Both the position numbers and the translations under genes were made by a program. Source: Phlebiopsis flavidoalba (taxonomy: Eukaryota > Basidiomycota > Agaricomycetes > Polyporales > Phanerochaetaceae). Taken from it: a stretch of 64,000 nucleotides of DNA. The DNA is taken from assembly GCA_035772785.1 (NCBI GenBank), contig JAOCPU010000008.1, positions 558,001 to 622,000 of the forward strand, written 5' to 3'. Within the stretch, counting starts at the first letter, position 1, and each line of letters begins with the position of its first letter. Below the pieces are notes generated by a model that was not told where the DNA came from, searched no databases, and was given only the letters and a program-made list of their open reading frames with translations. This document shows positions 12,459 to 24,500 of the stretch, in pieces.

Positions 12459-13302
12459 ACCTGCACTGCAAGCGTCCCCTACTTATACTCCTCACGCACT
12501 CGGAGAAGCAGAGGATTTGGCGCAAGCGTAAAATTGCAGAAAATCCTCGTTTGTCGCTCCACAGCGTTGATGAAATGATTAGGCCAGAGTGCCGGGCACC
12601 CTCGTTAACGCCAGGCCTGCAGAGATGTTGTCCCGAGTGTGGTTCAGGAGACATTCGGGGTGATGACGAGCGCCACGGAGAGAGGGCGCCCGCGCGGTGC
12701 CCGACGCTTTTCGCGTGAAACAGGCGGCCCGCCGCCACAACGTTGCCAAGCCGCCCCTTCCTTTTCGGGGCACACACCAGACAGACAGACGCCCGTCCTC
12801 GATCGGAATCTGCGATCGAGATCCGGTGTGCGACTGCCGTCTGCCTTCGTCTGCCCACACAGACAGAGGCTGAGGGACGTCGCCCACAATGCGCACAAAG
12901 GTCACCACACTCAGGGACAACAGCCCGCGTTTTCTGGCCGCCGCGGATGCCGTGGTTTCTTGGGGTTTCCTGTGGCCCCTTGTCCCCTGTTTCTTTGTGA
13001 CTCTCCCTTTGTTACCGGCGGTTCCGGCGTGCTAGCACTCTGACCTGGCGCGCAAATCACGAATGGGCTCGTTCGCCTCGGCCTCACGAGCCTGGTCAAA
13101 GTCAGCGGCGGCCATGCTCATACCGCCAGTCGTTGTCGCTGTGGCCCCCGTGCTGTGTCTCTTTGTCCCACCCCCGCACTGAGGACCCGCCACTGCCGTC
13201 GGACGCGTCTGCATATAAACCCGCCCCATGTCTCAGAGAGCGATCCCCGTCCCAATCCGTCCGCGACGATTATCGCCACTCTGCATTCTCTGCCGCTCCG
13301 TC
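12459..13302. other. Divergent intergenic region with duplicated upstream element, copy B
   Basis: It separates the minus-strand sugar porter from the plus-strand zinc-finger gene and should hold both promoters. The block 12722-12780 resembles 9880-9960. The GC-rich open frames on both strands here (for example 12644-12898) show no recognisable domain and look like composition artefacts. Confidence 0.5.
13214..13219 (+). promoter_or_regulatory. TATA box of first zinc-finger gene
   Basis: TATAAA lies 89 bases upstream of the predicted ATG at 13303. The paralogous gene has a matching element at a similar distance, which supports both starts. Confidence 0.5.
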
Positions 13303-15150
13303 ATGGCCGCAAAAGAACTCATGTACGTGTGGCAGTCTCCACCCTGGCGCCTGACTGACCGGCTACTCGCAGCGAAAAACATATGAGGGAGCTGCAAGGT
13401 ACGGACTAAACCTGTTTTTTCCGAGCGTCATCGATCAACGTTGTGTGATGGCGTCCTTAGATTCCCTCGCCACATTAGTTGCCGACCGCACAAAAGCGAG
13501 CATACGCAGCACATCGAAGCCCTCCAAAACGAATTATCTGAGCGCGACAACACGATCGGGTATCTGAGGGCAAAGAATCGAGATTTGGAGGATGATATGT
13601 CCTCGATAAAACGACGCCTTTGGTCCGAAAGGAAAGCCATGGCAGAGGCTCTCCGGTACTTCAGGCACGCGGTCTCTACCCTCTTTGGTGCGGCACGAAC
13701 TCACCGTCTGTCGGCTTGCAGCAGAGCTCAGAGAACCGTGTGGTGTGTTTTAATTGACGGCGACGGGTGCCTCTTCTCTTACCAGCAGCTTGGCCGCGGC
13801 TACCACGGTGGTGCGCACGTTGCGAAGCGTCTGACCGAAGGTGTCCAGCAGTATTTTGCCTCCGAAACGTGTCAGCTCCACGTCTGGATTTTCTTCAACA
13901 AACAAGGGCGTGTCAGGCGCCCTCCAAGAACATGGCCATCGTCAAGGCTGCGATTCGAACCTCACTGACTTTATGCATGGCTTCAATCAGGCTTCAGTCT
14001 CAGGTTTATGATGGTTGATGTAGGACCTGGGAAAGAGGCGTGCTGATGTCAAGATAAGAGGTGGGTTATATGCAACTCCCCGGTTCTCCCGCGGATCCTC
14101 ATACCACATTTGCGCCGCCCAGCACTTTTGGAAGAGGAACTCAAGTCCCCGTACACGCGGAGGGTGGGTCCTCGCAGGTAGGCCCTGTGATCCAGTTGCT
14201 CATAGTTTTGCGATGTTAACACCGACCAGGCTGCCACGATGGAGGCTACGTCTCCGCCATCCGCGAACACATGACCTGCGGGCTCACTGACGACAGGCTA
14301 TTCCTTCTCCCTGCGCACAAGACCATGGCAGCTGGCTACCGCTCGCTGGGTCTACCTACTATCACCATATCCGATGTATTTGAGCAGCAGAGGCTAGAGC
14401 CTCTGCAAAAGAGCGCGAAGCAGGTCGCTCCTCTGGCTGCGCCGACGCCCACCGCGGGCGCCAAAGTCGGGAAAGCTTCAACGCCTTCACTGCCAACACC
14501 GGCTGCGAGCCCAGGGCCGACTTCTGACATCTCCGCCGTTCAACCACCGTCTTCTGCCGCCGACCATTCTCCCGGTCATGACGGCCAAGGTGTGCGTCCA
14601 CCCCCTAATGTATTAATGGGCGAAGGCTGAACTGTCCTTCGCAGGTCTCCCAGTCGAGGTCCACGGGCCATTGATCCCACGCGGGTAATGTTCATTCTTT
14701 TAATTTAGGATGAGCGTAAGCTGAATCGATGCACAGCCTATAACCAAGCGTATGTGGACAAGTCTTTCCCGCGGTGTGATAGACTCTGAACCCTGATTCG
14801 CAGAGGTACCAGCGGCGTGCTATTTCTTCTATGTCGCAAAGAGCTGCAAGCATGGCGACAAATGCATGTTCAGCCATGACTACGAGCTCAGCGCGGGAAC
14901 ACGTCACGCAAATGAAAGAGGCCGCGGAAAAGTCCAAATCGCCGTGCCCTACCCTGAATCGAGGTGCGTTGGCGCGCCGACATAGTCCATTCCATTCCGG
15001 CTCATGATGACGGCGCGGATTCGCAGGAGACGTCTGTCCACATGGAGACCGCTGTGTCTGGGCACACAAATGCGCGTATACGACGAGGTGTCAGTACCAC
15101 AGGGCGGGGCGGTGCAGATTCACGGGTCGTGAGTGCTGCGCATCGATCTT
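13303..15150 (+). CDS. DUF7923 / CCCH zinc-finger protein, first copy, frameshifted
   Basis: A basidiomycete family combining an N-terminal coiled coil, a DUF7923 domain and C-terminal CCCH zinc fingers. The product starts MAAKELI, followed by an intron. A coiled coil IEALQNELSERDNT (about 13515-13556) leads into the DUF7923 core: CVLIDGDGCLFS (about 13745-13780), VWIFFNKQG (about 13883-13910), FMMVDVGPGKE (about 14004) and GCHDGGYV (about 14230), then a Pro/Ala-rich linker. The first CCCH finger is C-x8-C-x5-C-x3-H in the stretch ACYFFYVAKSCKHGDKCMFSH (about 14817-14880). The second, around CPHGDRCVWAH (about 15030-15070), ends the protein. Function is not established; CCCH fingers suggest RNA binding. 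Frame shifts occur near 13492, 13906, 14000, 14031 and 14895. It is a tandem paralogue of the gene at 15780. Confidence 0.75.
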
Positions 15151-15779
15151 GACAGGGCTCCAAGAGTACTAATGCTGTCTAGCCGGGATGCATTCCGCGG
15201 AATGAGTGCGATATGTCCGCGAGCTTCTGCCTCGTGTTCTGGCAAGAACAAGGGAGGCCATGGCTGAGATGAATGAGATCCTATTGTAACACATAGTCGT
15301 TGTGGACAACAGCGTTGTTGAGGATGGTTGTTGGCGACGTGAGTGATCCTCGTTGCCCGCATGCGTGCGGTGCGGAAGAGTGTGGCGTGTTTGGGAGTGT
15401 TGGGAAGGCCCAAAAAGGCGCAAGACGGCTGGCTGTGAGAGCTTGTGACAGATTGAGCGCTGATGGGTGAGGCCATCTTGAACAGACGTTGGAAATGAAC
15501 ACTGCACAGGACAATGGACCCCTTGACGACAGTGCGTGTGAGCTTCAGAGGCTGCAAACCGTATCGGTCCCTTCACTTACCAGATCCTTCATAAGGAATC
15601 CCCCCGAGGTTCTAGCCACCGCATTGCGGTCCACAGTGATCTTCCCGGCCACGAAGTATCAGTCTCCCCGGCGGTTATAAAACTTCCTACGGTGACTGGC
15701 TCCTCCGCTCTTCCTTCTTACATTCTCCACGTAGCATACCTATCGTACTCCCTCTTTCTTTTAAATTTTCTTTCTTGTC
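15151..15779. other. Intergenic between zinc-finger paralogues
   Basis: No coding feature is recognised. The last 110 bases hold the TATA box and 5' leader of the second zinc-finger gene. Confidence 0.45.
15676..15682 (+). promoter_or_regulatory. TATA box of second zinc-finger gene
   Basis: TATAAAA lies 104 bases upstream of the ATG at 15780, followed by a CT-rich leader typical of fungal 5' regions. Confidence 0.5.
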
Positions 15780-17765
15780 ATGGCTCTGCCATCGACCGCT
15801 GACCTTAATAAACAACTCTGGTGAGCGTTCGTTTCTCGGCCATGTCTTGTCGGTGGCAGATAGAGCGAGCAAAGAGTCTTGGCTAACCCACCTTTGTTCG
15901 CAGGGATGAAACCCTTACAAAGCTATTAGGTACGTCGCTCGCTCACAGCAACCCTGGCGCCGTCCGCAGCTCATCGTCCGCAATCGCCGCGCGCCCAGAT
16001 TTATCGACCGCCACGGTCAACCGCAATTCAGACCTCGAAAATCGTGTGGCTGAATTGGAGTTAGAGCTGGTCTGCTTGGAAGCAGGCTCATACGAGCATC
16101 CTCGAGATGTCCGAGCGCGAGAAAAAAGCGCATAATGCGCAGGTATCAACCCTTAACCGCCAGATCTCGTCGCTCGAGACTATTAAGGCAGGTCTCTTCT
16201 CCGTGATTTCTGGGCGGGGAGTAGCGGGGCCCAGTAGCTGACGTCAATGCTAGAGCCAGAACCCGCTCATCTTTTGTGTCATGGACGGCTGGTACAACGT
16301 CTTCCACGAGTCCTTCTTAAGGCAGGGGCTCCAAGGAGGCGTCCAAGCCGCCCAGCAGACGACCAAGAGTATCGCCGAATATCTTTCAGCGGAGAACGTG
16401 CAGGTCTTTGGCCGCATATCCTTTTGATATCCCTCTACATTAACAGAGCGGTCCACACTCGACTTCCCTCCTCCAGAATGCTGTATGCACGGCCGAGCAG
16501 TTTGACGGACTTTCTTCTAGGCTTTAGCCAGGCGTCGCCACGCTTCCAGGTAGTCGGAGTTGAGCACAAATTAGTTGAGCACGGCAGGGAGGCAGTGGCT
16601 GCGAAGATTGAGAAGGTAAGCGTACACCCTTCTGACAGTGTACAAGCAGCTGATTCGCACGCTTTCCTATCAGAACAACTCGCAAAACCTTTACACGCTT
16701 TCCACAGACCCTTCGGGTGTTTTTCACGGGTCGGTCACGTTCCATGCATCCACATCGTGTGCTGACATGTGTTTTGCCGATAGGTGTGCCAGACGACGTT
16801 TTATCATCCCACTCTGGACGGCCTCGCACGCGACGAGCTTCTAGGGAAGCTTGTCATGATTCCTGGGTCCAATGAGCTCGACCCGGGATTGCAAGAGCTG
16901 GCTGTGCCTTCCGTCAATATGGACGGGCTGTTCATACGTGGCGGTGGCGCAATAGCATCGCCTCACACACGCCCTCTCCTGATAGCCTCGTCCTCCACCC
17001 CAAACGGGCATCCCGCGGAAGGATCCGCAAGCCCCCTCGCTGTCGACCACGCTCGGTGGCGGTCCAAGTCCTGAGTCGGAGATTAACTCCCAGGCAACTC
17101 GCTACAGTCGGTGGTGTTGATGCCTACCGTCACTCCAGGACAGCCTATCGATCCCTCGAAGGTGCGTTTGTATAGGTCGGAGTATGGACCCTTTCTTAGG
17201 GACGTCTAACACGTTGTGTGTTACTCCTTAGCCGCTGCATAAACGTGAGGCCTCCTGGATATTTGGAAACCGCGCGTGATCTGACGGGCTTAGAATAGAA
17301 GTCCCCCCGCCTGCAATGAGCACTATCTCATGAGCTGTTCAAGGGCGTCAGTCCGCTTTCCGTGAACACGATTGTCATTCGCTTACAATAATAAATGAAA
17401 CAGCCAGGATGCAAGTACTCGCATGACTGGGCGTTGACGCAAGAGCAATTGGATATTCTGGCTTCGAAATGCGAAGAAAGCACCGTGCAACTATTTGAAA
17501 AATGGTACGCCGTATCTGTCCGTCCGGCCGACAAGGCTATTTACGGATGCGACAGGCCTTGAATGTCCCCCCCACGGGGAAAGATGCTGCTGAGACCGGG
17601 GTGCGCCTTGTTCGTCGCGTATCGGCTGCGCGCCACTGACCTGAATTTACGGCAGGGTCACGTTTGTCCGGGCGGAGCCAAATGCTTCCATTTGAGCAAA
17701 GGAAAATGCTGGTTCAAAGGGCGTAAGTTAGAGCACGTATCTAATATCCCCTACCGCCTCTGAAA
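15780..17765 (+). CDS. DUF7923 / CCCH zinc-finger protein, second copy, frameshifted
   Basis: Same architecture as the neighbour at 13303. It starts MALPSTADLNKQLW, then short exons and a coiled coil rich in E, L and R (about 16010-16180). The DUF7923 core shows NPLIFCVMDGWYNVFHESFL (about 16259-16320), VQVFGRISF (about 16399-16428), DFLLGFSQASPRFQVVGVE (about 16507-16563), VPDDV (about 16790) and GKLVMIPGSNELDPGLQELA (about 16846-16905). A Ser/Pro-rich linker follows. The zinc-finger tail includes GCKYSHDWALTQEQLDIL (about 17407-17460), CPPHGERCC (about 17569) and HVCPGGAKCFHLSKGKCWFK (about 17659-17720). Frame shifts are visible near 16432, 16505, 16799-16802 (TTTT where TTT is expected), 17062 and 17466. 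The paralogues are diverged, so the duplication is old. Role unknown; RNA binding is an inference from the fingers. Confidence 0.75.
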
Positions 17766-18326
17766 CCATGGACACAGAAGGCATGCATCCGGAAGACGCG
17801 GCGAGCGAGGAGAACGTCTGACCTAATGATGGGAGTCTCTCCGCGCTTCTCGGTACGCGTTTTATAAAGATACGCACACGACTTGACCTCGCCAGACGAG
17901 GCTGCTCTTTCCCTCCTCCGAATCTCTGACATTTATGCCGATGGTCTCAGGGCTGTGTGTCAGTGTGTGGTTAACGCACACTGGCCAGTGACTCTGACAT
18001 TAAGTATTCGGTTAAAGTATCTTGACTATCTCTCAGATATGTAGCACGGGTAGTAGTGTTTACTTTACGTAAAGATTACAACGACGTTATTGCTCGCGTA
18101 TAGGAAGGTGGGACTGAACAAGGTCGCGATACAAACGACGCCGCCGGCACGAATGTCGACGGGACCCACAGACGCCCCTGAGAAACCCTGGCGTAGCACG
18201 CCCAGTAATGGGCCCTGTTTCGGCAAAGCGCTGTAGCACCCGTGGGAAATCGATCAATAAAGTCTGGTAACGGTCCCTTACAGCCTCGACCACCGCCTGC
18301 AACCTCTCTTTGTATCACCAACAACC
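17766..18326. other. Intergenic, RhoGDI upstream region
   Basis: No gene is recognised. The 3' part is the presumed promoter and leader of the RhoGDI gene starting at 18327. Confidence 0.45.
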
Positions 18327-19315
18327 ATGTCTGCACCAGTAACGTCGCCACCCTCGCCACCGCTCGCTCCTTTCCTGAGTAGGTATCTCATTTACCCAGC
18401 ACGAGGAAGACGATTTCGCGCCCACTTCGACTCCAGGTCAGCTACGCGAGGCGAGACGTGTAAGGGTCAACAGCTAACACATGCGTATCCAGGCTACAAG
18501 GTCGGTGCTGTCAAGTCAGTCGACGAGTACGCACAGTTGGATGCCGAGGATGAAAGTTTGGCTCGCTGGAAGGCCAGCCTTGGCATCGTCCCAGGAGCAG
18601 CCGGTGCAGCTTCAGGACCTCAGGTACGTGTGATGCTGCATCGTCACAGACACCTATGATGAACTTCTGCCTCGCCAGGTCACCGTCCTGACCCTCGAAC
18701 TTGCATCATCCACCATGCCTCCCGGCAAATCCCTCGTCATGAACTTCCAAGACAAGGCCCACATTGACAGTCTGAAGAAGAACCCCATCACAATCAAAGA
18801 AGGCATCGAGTACAAGTGAGGCATAACGCGCGTTCTTCCCGAATCCTTCGCACTAACCCATATTGTACAGCGTGCGAATTGCCTTCAAGGTCAACCACGG
18901 TATCACCTCTGTAAGTCAACAATAACGACGCGTTTACATACAGTCTCTCACATATCGATAGGGCGTCCGATACATGCAAGTCGTCAAGCGAGCTGGTGTA
19001 AAGGGTGCGCATTCATTCCCTCGTGTGCCTTGCGCCTACTGATACGACTCGGACACACACAGTCGATAAGATGGATCAGATGCTCGGCTCGTACGGCGTC
19101 AGTCCTACCGGCCAGCCATACGTAAAGAACTTCGAGCCCGAGGAGTCTCCCTCTGGTATGCTTGCGCGGTCAGGAACCTACAACGTTCGCAGCCGTGTAG
19201 TTGATGACGATGGTAACGTCTTCGCCGGTACGTTACCTCTACGTGGCGTGTTTGCGAAGTATTCACTCTGTGAACAGACTGGGAGTGGTCCTTCAAGCTC
19301 GGCAAAGACTGGTGA
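18327..19315 (+). CDS. RDI1: Rho GDP-dissociation inhibitor
   Basis: A cytosolic protein that binds prenylated Rho, Rac and Cdc42 GTPases and keeps them off membranes. Eight exons splice cleanly: 18327-18338, 18400-18436, 18493-18623, 18679-18815, 18871-18910, 18962-19004, 19063-19227 and 19278-19315. Together they give 603 bases, 200 residues and a stop, the usual length for the family. An acidic start (MSAPHEEDDF) precedes YKVG and SVDEYAQLDAEDESLARWK, the regulatory arm that contacts switch regions. The immunoglobulin-like domain shows GIEYNVRIAFKVNH, GVRYMQVVKRAGVKVDKM, ARSGTYNVRSRVVDDDG and a WEWSFKLGKDW end, all hallmark blocks. Every intron is GT-AG and 50-62 bases long. It is the one multi-exon gene here with no frameshift, which makes it the internal control for the indel pattern elsewhere. 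The downstream gene follows on the same strand. Confidence 0.95.
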
Positions 19316-20235
19316 TCGCTCTTTCCTACTCTTTCGCCTTCTATTATCTATCCCGCTTTCATCACTCTCTGCATCGGTTACGGTCAACTCGCAACTCTGT
19401 CTCGTCGGATACATCTCTTGGGAACGCAACCTTTATGCATACCACCTTTTCACATAGGAAACACGGAGAAATTTTATCCAGTTCACATCGCTACTCTTCC
19501 TAATAGTGCTCGCGACCCGCGCCAACCGCCCGTCTAATTCAAGGACGAGAGGTTCCATAGTCCAACTTTGACCTCGCCACACATGGACTCTGGGTTCAAA
19601 ACATGCTTTAGACATGTTCTGAGATGCGCTAATCGGCCTCGTCCTGCTTCTCGAGATCTTAATGGCAGTCTCGGTGACCCCAAGCCCTCCATTTGCCTCC
19701 ACATGAAAACCTATGCCTCGCCAGCCCCGTGCCATGGGGCGCTGTGCTTGACACAGTGCACATGATTTAGGCTTCTGTACGTTTTACGAAACAGATGTCG
19801 GCGGTGCCAGCACACTATGAATCCATATTTGATCTGGTTCTGTAATCCGATGCCTGGTGTTCCACCGAGTCGGAGCTCCGGCCCTGAAATGTGCGTAGGA
19901 GCAGGAGTAGTGGCGCGCCCTCGCTGCCCCGACAAATGATTTTGCTATGTTTTTCATTGCACATGTCGTCATCGACGATGGCCTTTGTGGCGGTCGCTTC
20001 CAAGATATTGCGGGGATCGACCGCTGCCACAAAGGCCTACAAAGGCCCCATGTTTTTTCTTTGATTTTTCCAGGGGAATTTGTAGCTGATCGATCTGGGG
20101 TGGGGCGCAATTTGTCAGCATTTTTGCAGCTGAATTTGTCGGTGCGCCACAACTCCCCGACGCCCGAGCCCGACGCGCGCTCGGTTGAGATCGTCCCGCC
20201 CGTCGCTAGGCGCCAAGCGGCTAAACTTCTCCCCC
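19316..20235. other. Intergenic between RhoGDI and UbiA genes
   Basis: No gene is recognised on either strand. It should contain the RhoGDI 3' end and the UbiA promoter. Confidence 0.4.
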
Positions 20236-21573
20236 ATGAACGCACTCCTCGTTCGTTCCCGTCTCCTACCCTCTGTATGTTCTGACTTGCGCACCCGCGC
20301 GACTCCGCTCTGTACCTTCAACCATGTTGTCTTGAGGGGGTACAAGACTCCGTGTCGCTTGCCGGCTACTAAAATCGTGCGTCGCGGGAGTCGCGTCGGA
20401 CCCTACGTCGCGTCTGGTAACCACTGTCCCGACAACTTGGGTGGAACGGGCTCCAGCTAAGCTGAGGCCATATCTCTACCTTGCTCGCATGGACAATTCT
20501 ATCGGCACGCTATTGCTACTGTGGCCATGTAGTGAGTGTCTCCGTCTCCTCCTGCTCACCGGAGTTCGTCTCAATATTGCAATGTAGCCTGGTCAATCAC
20601 AATGGCCTCATATGCCGTACAGGCACCGTTAACAACACCCTTGACTTATATCAGCTTGTTTGGTATCGGTGCTTTTATCATGCGCGGAGCGGGATGCACT
20701 ATCAATGACATGGCGGACCGAGACTTTGACAAAGCCGTCGGTGGGTCCCACGAGACTGTACCTGTATCTTATACTCACTCTGTGAGAAGACAGAACTAAA
20801 AACAGACCCATTGCTAGGGGCGACCTCACGCGTACATCTGCTTTTGCGTTCCTCGGAGCACAACTTACCGGTGGACTTGCTGTTTTGACCCAGCTCAACT
20901 GGTACAGGTGAGTTATTGCCTTCTTACACGGTCATATCTTTTGACTTCAATGTTGACTCGTAAACTTTTAGCATTCTCCTGGGCGCGTCGTCGCTGCCAA
21001 TTGTCGCTGCGTATCCCTTCATGAAGAGGTACACATACTGGCCTCAGGCAGTGCTGGGTACGCACTCGGCGCTCTCGCATGACTCGCTGCTAACAACCAC
21101 ACAGGCCTCGCCTTCAACTGGGGCGCCCTCCTTGGCTGGTCCGCCGTGACAGGCACCATGAACTGGAGCGTCGCGCTCCCACTCTACGCCGGCGGCTTCT
21201 GCTGGACGATCGTCTACGACACGATTTACGCGCACCAAGACAAGACGGACGACGTCAAGGTCGGCGTGCGCTCGACCGCGCTGCTCTTCGGCGCGCGCTC
21301 GCGCGCCGTGCTCTCCGCCTTCTCCGCGTCCTCGGTCTCGCTCGTCGCGCTCGCGGGGTACATGAACGGCCAGGGCCTCCCGTACTACGCCGGCGTCGGC
21401 CTCGCGGGCGTCCAGCTCGCGCGGATGGTGTACAGGACGGATTTTGAGGACCGCGCGAGCTGCTGGAAGGGCTTTACGGGGTGTGGGACGGCGGGGGCGA
21501 TGGTTTGGGCGCGGGCGCGGTTGCGGACTATGGACTGCTGCTGTCCGGGTTCTCGATACCGGCTCTCTGGTAG
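20236..21573 (+). CDS. COQ2: 4-hydroxybenzoate polyprenyltransferase, UbiA family
   Basis: Transfers the polyprenyl tail to 4-hydroxybenzoate in ubiquinone synthesis at the mitochondrial inner membrane. The first ATG (20236) opens an Arg/Ser-rich, acid-poor leader typical of a mitochondrial presequence. Exons: 20236-20531, 20588-20740, 20787-20907, 20972-21057 and 21105-21573. The first Asp-rich motif is NDMADRDFD (about 20705-20731) and the second is [13 protein letters not shown] (about 21217-21255); both chelate Mg2+ and diphosphate. Hydrophobic helices fill the rest and the end reads [15 protein letters not shown]. Two shifts break the frame: one between 20370 and 20410, joining leader to the VPTTWVER block, and one at a G5 run, 21493-21497, before the last helix. 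The last exon is strikingly GC-rich. Identity as COQ2 rather than another UbiA enzyme rests on the presequence and overall resemblance. Confidence 0.85.
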
Positions 21574-24500
21574 GCGGGTTACACGTGATTAACGTTTGAC
21601 TATGACACGGACTGCGATCCTCTTCTAAGGTCGTCTGACCTTCAGTCTGCGCTGCGCCGCGGTATGGTTGACTCCGCAGGAGGTGGGTTGAGTTCGAGGA
21701 CGATGTGCGGGCAGTGGCTGCGCCACGAAGGCGCAGCATACACACGTCCCACCCACAGATGCACGCGATCCAAGGAATCAACAAGGGTCCTCAGCGTTCG
21801 ATGCAGAATCTCCCATGACGTTCGTGATACATATTCGTAACACAATACAGCGCATATTGCCGACGCAGCCCATGCTGGCACCATCTATGGACACCTGAGG
21901 GTAATTATGTGTCTAGAATCCGCGCGAGCTTTGTCCGCAGATTGTTCCCTGGGCTTCTTGGGTCGAGACGCGAGGTACGGGAGGCGAGCCCTCGGGCATA
22001 TTGAATAGGGGAATGCCGGGATGTTTTCCCATGATGCCAAAGAACAAGATTTCTAGTTCCTGTTTGCGTTACGGACAGTGCGGCGGAAGCGTGCTGCTGG
22101 TGGCTCGGATCCTCTTGTTATGTCAAACGGGAACCGGGCTCATTTTATTGAGTCTCTCGGGCCATTTGCTGTGTCTGTTTACACAAAAGGATTATGAGTC
22201 GAGAAGCAACACACAGGCGAGCCAAGCCACTAACGTTATGAGCTTCTATGTCCATCCAAAGCGATGAGCTCTGGATTTCCGGGGCCGCCTGTTACTGCCC
22301 GTCGGCGATCCCGGTAATTGTACTCGCATAAGCTTCCATTGGGATGGCTGCGCCCTGTCCAGAGGATTCGGCGTACTTTCTGCATCGGGATTTGATAGGT
22401 CCAACTAGCGGGAGCGTCCCACTACCGTCGAACACCTCTTGGACGGATAGATGTCATCATGGCTGAGAAGAAATGGCGAACGGGGGCCTACGGGGGCCTA
22501 CGGGGGCGCTGTTGGTTGTCTGTCAAAGGGGGCAGGTATATGAGCGCATAGCTTGATAGAATCTGTGCTGTGAGCTCGGGTACTTGGCTTCGAATGTGGA
22601 AAGCCACATACCAGTTCTATACGAATTCGGGTTTGTGAAGCGCTGGGGGGTGGCCGTGCCTGTAAAAGGGAGGAAACTGAATGGTCCGGGACCTTAGAAT
22701 AGTTATTCGCTATCTCGATATACGAACTTCATTCCAAGCGTGACAGGACTGAGAGATATATCCCCCGGTTAGCCTCAGTTGCTGGGAATAGACGGGCTCT
22801 AAGAACAAACCTTCACAGTCCTCCACCACGCACATCAGTCCCACCTCTTTAATGAACCCATTTCAGCTCTCCGTCGTGTGCCAGGTTTCCCCATAGATCT
22901 AAAGCTTTCCCACATGTTAGTTTTTTCCTGCACCTCCTGCACCATTCTTGTGCAAACGGCACGCGTGCATTACACATCCCATCAGGGCAAATACCTAGGA
23001 TCCGTCTCTCTTATACAAATTCTCTGCAGCTCACGAATCCAGCCTGGCGAACTCCGAACGTCCGAATCAGATTGAGTTCGAGCCCATCGACGGCGCCCAC
23101 GATAGTGACTGTTCGGTTGAAGCGCAAGCAGGGACGGGCTGCGTAGACGCAGCAGCCACGCACCCCCTCCCGCCCTGTGCTTCGACCCGCGTCCGCAGGC
23201 GCCACGCGCGGCCGCAGCGTGGAGCCCCGCTTGCGCACTGAGACGCACGCCGCGAGTTATATGGGCTGGGTGTTCCTGGAGCTGAGAGGAGCTGTGACCC
23301 GCCACGCGGGGGGGGGCCACCGTCCGAGGCCGACGGCGTGCCGGCGATAAATCCAGAAGCGTCCGGACGGCAAGTCTCGCGAAGCGCGAATTGGCGCACC
23401 TGAGACATCCAATCGTTGGGGGGTGTGGTGGGGGGTAGATATGAACAGTGTGGTGCGCGGGGCGCGTTGGACCAGGCGTAGGGTGGCGAGCGTCAGTCAC
23501 CGGTACGATCCTTTGTCGGACATACGGTCATGACTCATATGGGGAGTTGTGATGGTTAGCGAACAACGGAACACGGGAACGTGGAACCGGTTCAGCCGGG
23601 GTGGTGTGGCGCTTGAAGGGATGTCCTAATCCTGTGGCTCGTGCGTGGCGTGCTGATTAATGCGCGGCGTGCCATAGGCCGAGCGGAAGGGCATGCAGGC
23701 TCGGCAGAAAACAGCTCGCGTGACGGTCAGTGCCCGCGACGCGAGCGAGAAGATAAGGAGATAGGAATTGTCAAAGTGTCTTGGCGTTTCCCGTGGGTGG
23801 CACATCACGGCTGTGATGGTTTTCGGAGGTGGGCGAACCGGCTGCAAGACGAAGAGAGAGAGGCAGAAACGCACTAGAGTTGGGGCCTACCCTAATGAGA
23901 AATGACACACAAGCCGGAATACCTGCGAGCTGTTCGAAGGCTGCGACGCGCCGGAGAGATCAACAGTGCATCTTTGGGGGAAATACGACAATTTTATAGC
24001 AGAAAGGACGCGATACAATGTATTTGTGGCAGGCTTTGGGAACGGGCGATTGCAGAATCGAGTCGATGGGGGAACACGTCGCGGCGAGATGTGGCTTCCA
24101 AAGGATGGCACGGCATTTCCGAATTCGCTCGCCGGGGCTGGGAGCGGAATGCAGCGACGGACGCGAGAGGGACGCCACGGAATTTTTACAGGCAGCGTGG
24201 AGACGCGACTGCCCCCGGGTGTGGTATTTATTCGCGCGCGACGACGGCCGACGGCTTGGAGGAGGGAACGAGCGTCGGGCGTGGCGTCTAGCGCTGGCGC
24301 AGTCGGCCGAGTTGGGCGTTGCCGAGAGGCCGGGTCCGCGCGCGGATGTCGAGCGCGACAGGATGACGCACGCGACGGCCGACGCCGTAGCTTTTGTCTC
24401 TCGTCTTTCCCGCCCAGCCCGGCGTATGTCTTGTGCCCACAGGGCCATTCGTGAAGTGCGCGAGGGTGTTATGCAAGGATGCAGAGTGTATAAATACAAG

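Noticed and set aside
21044..21784. A 246-codon minus-strand open frame rich in Arg, Glu and Ala
   Set aside because: Antisense to the GC-rich last exon of the UbiA gene; composition artefact.
22481..22507. Head-to-tail repeat considered as a CRISPR or satellite array
   Set aside because: Only two full units and one partial unit of ten bases, with no spacers.
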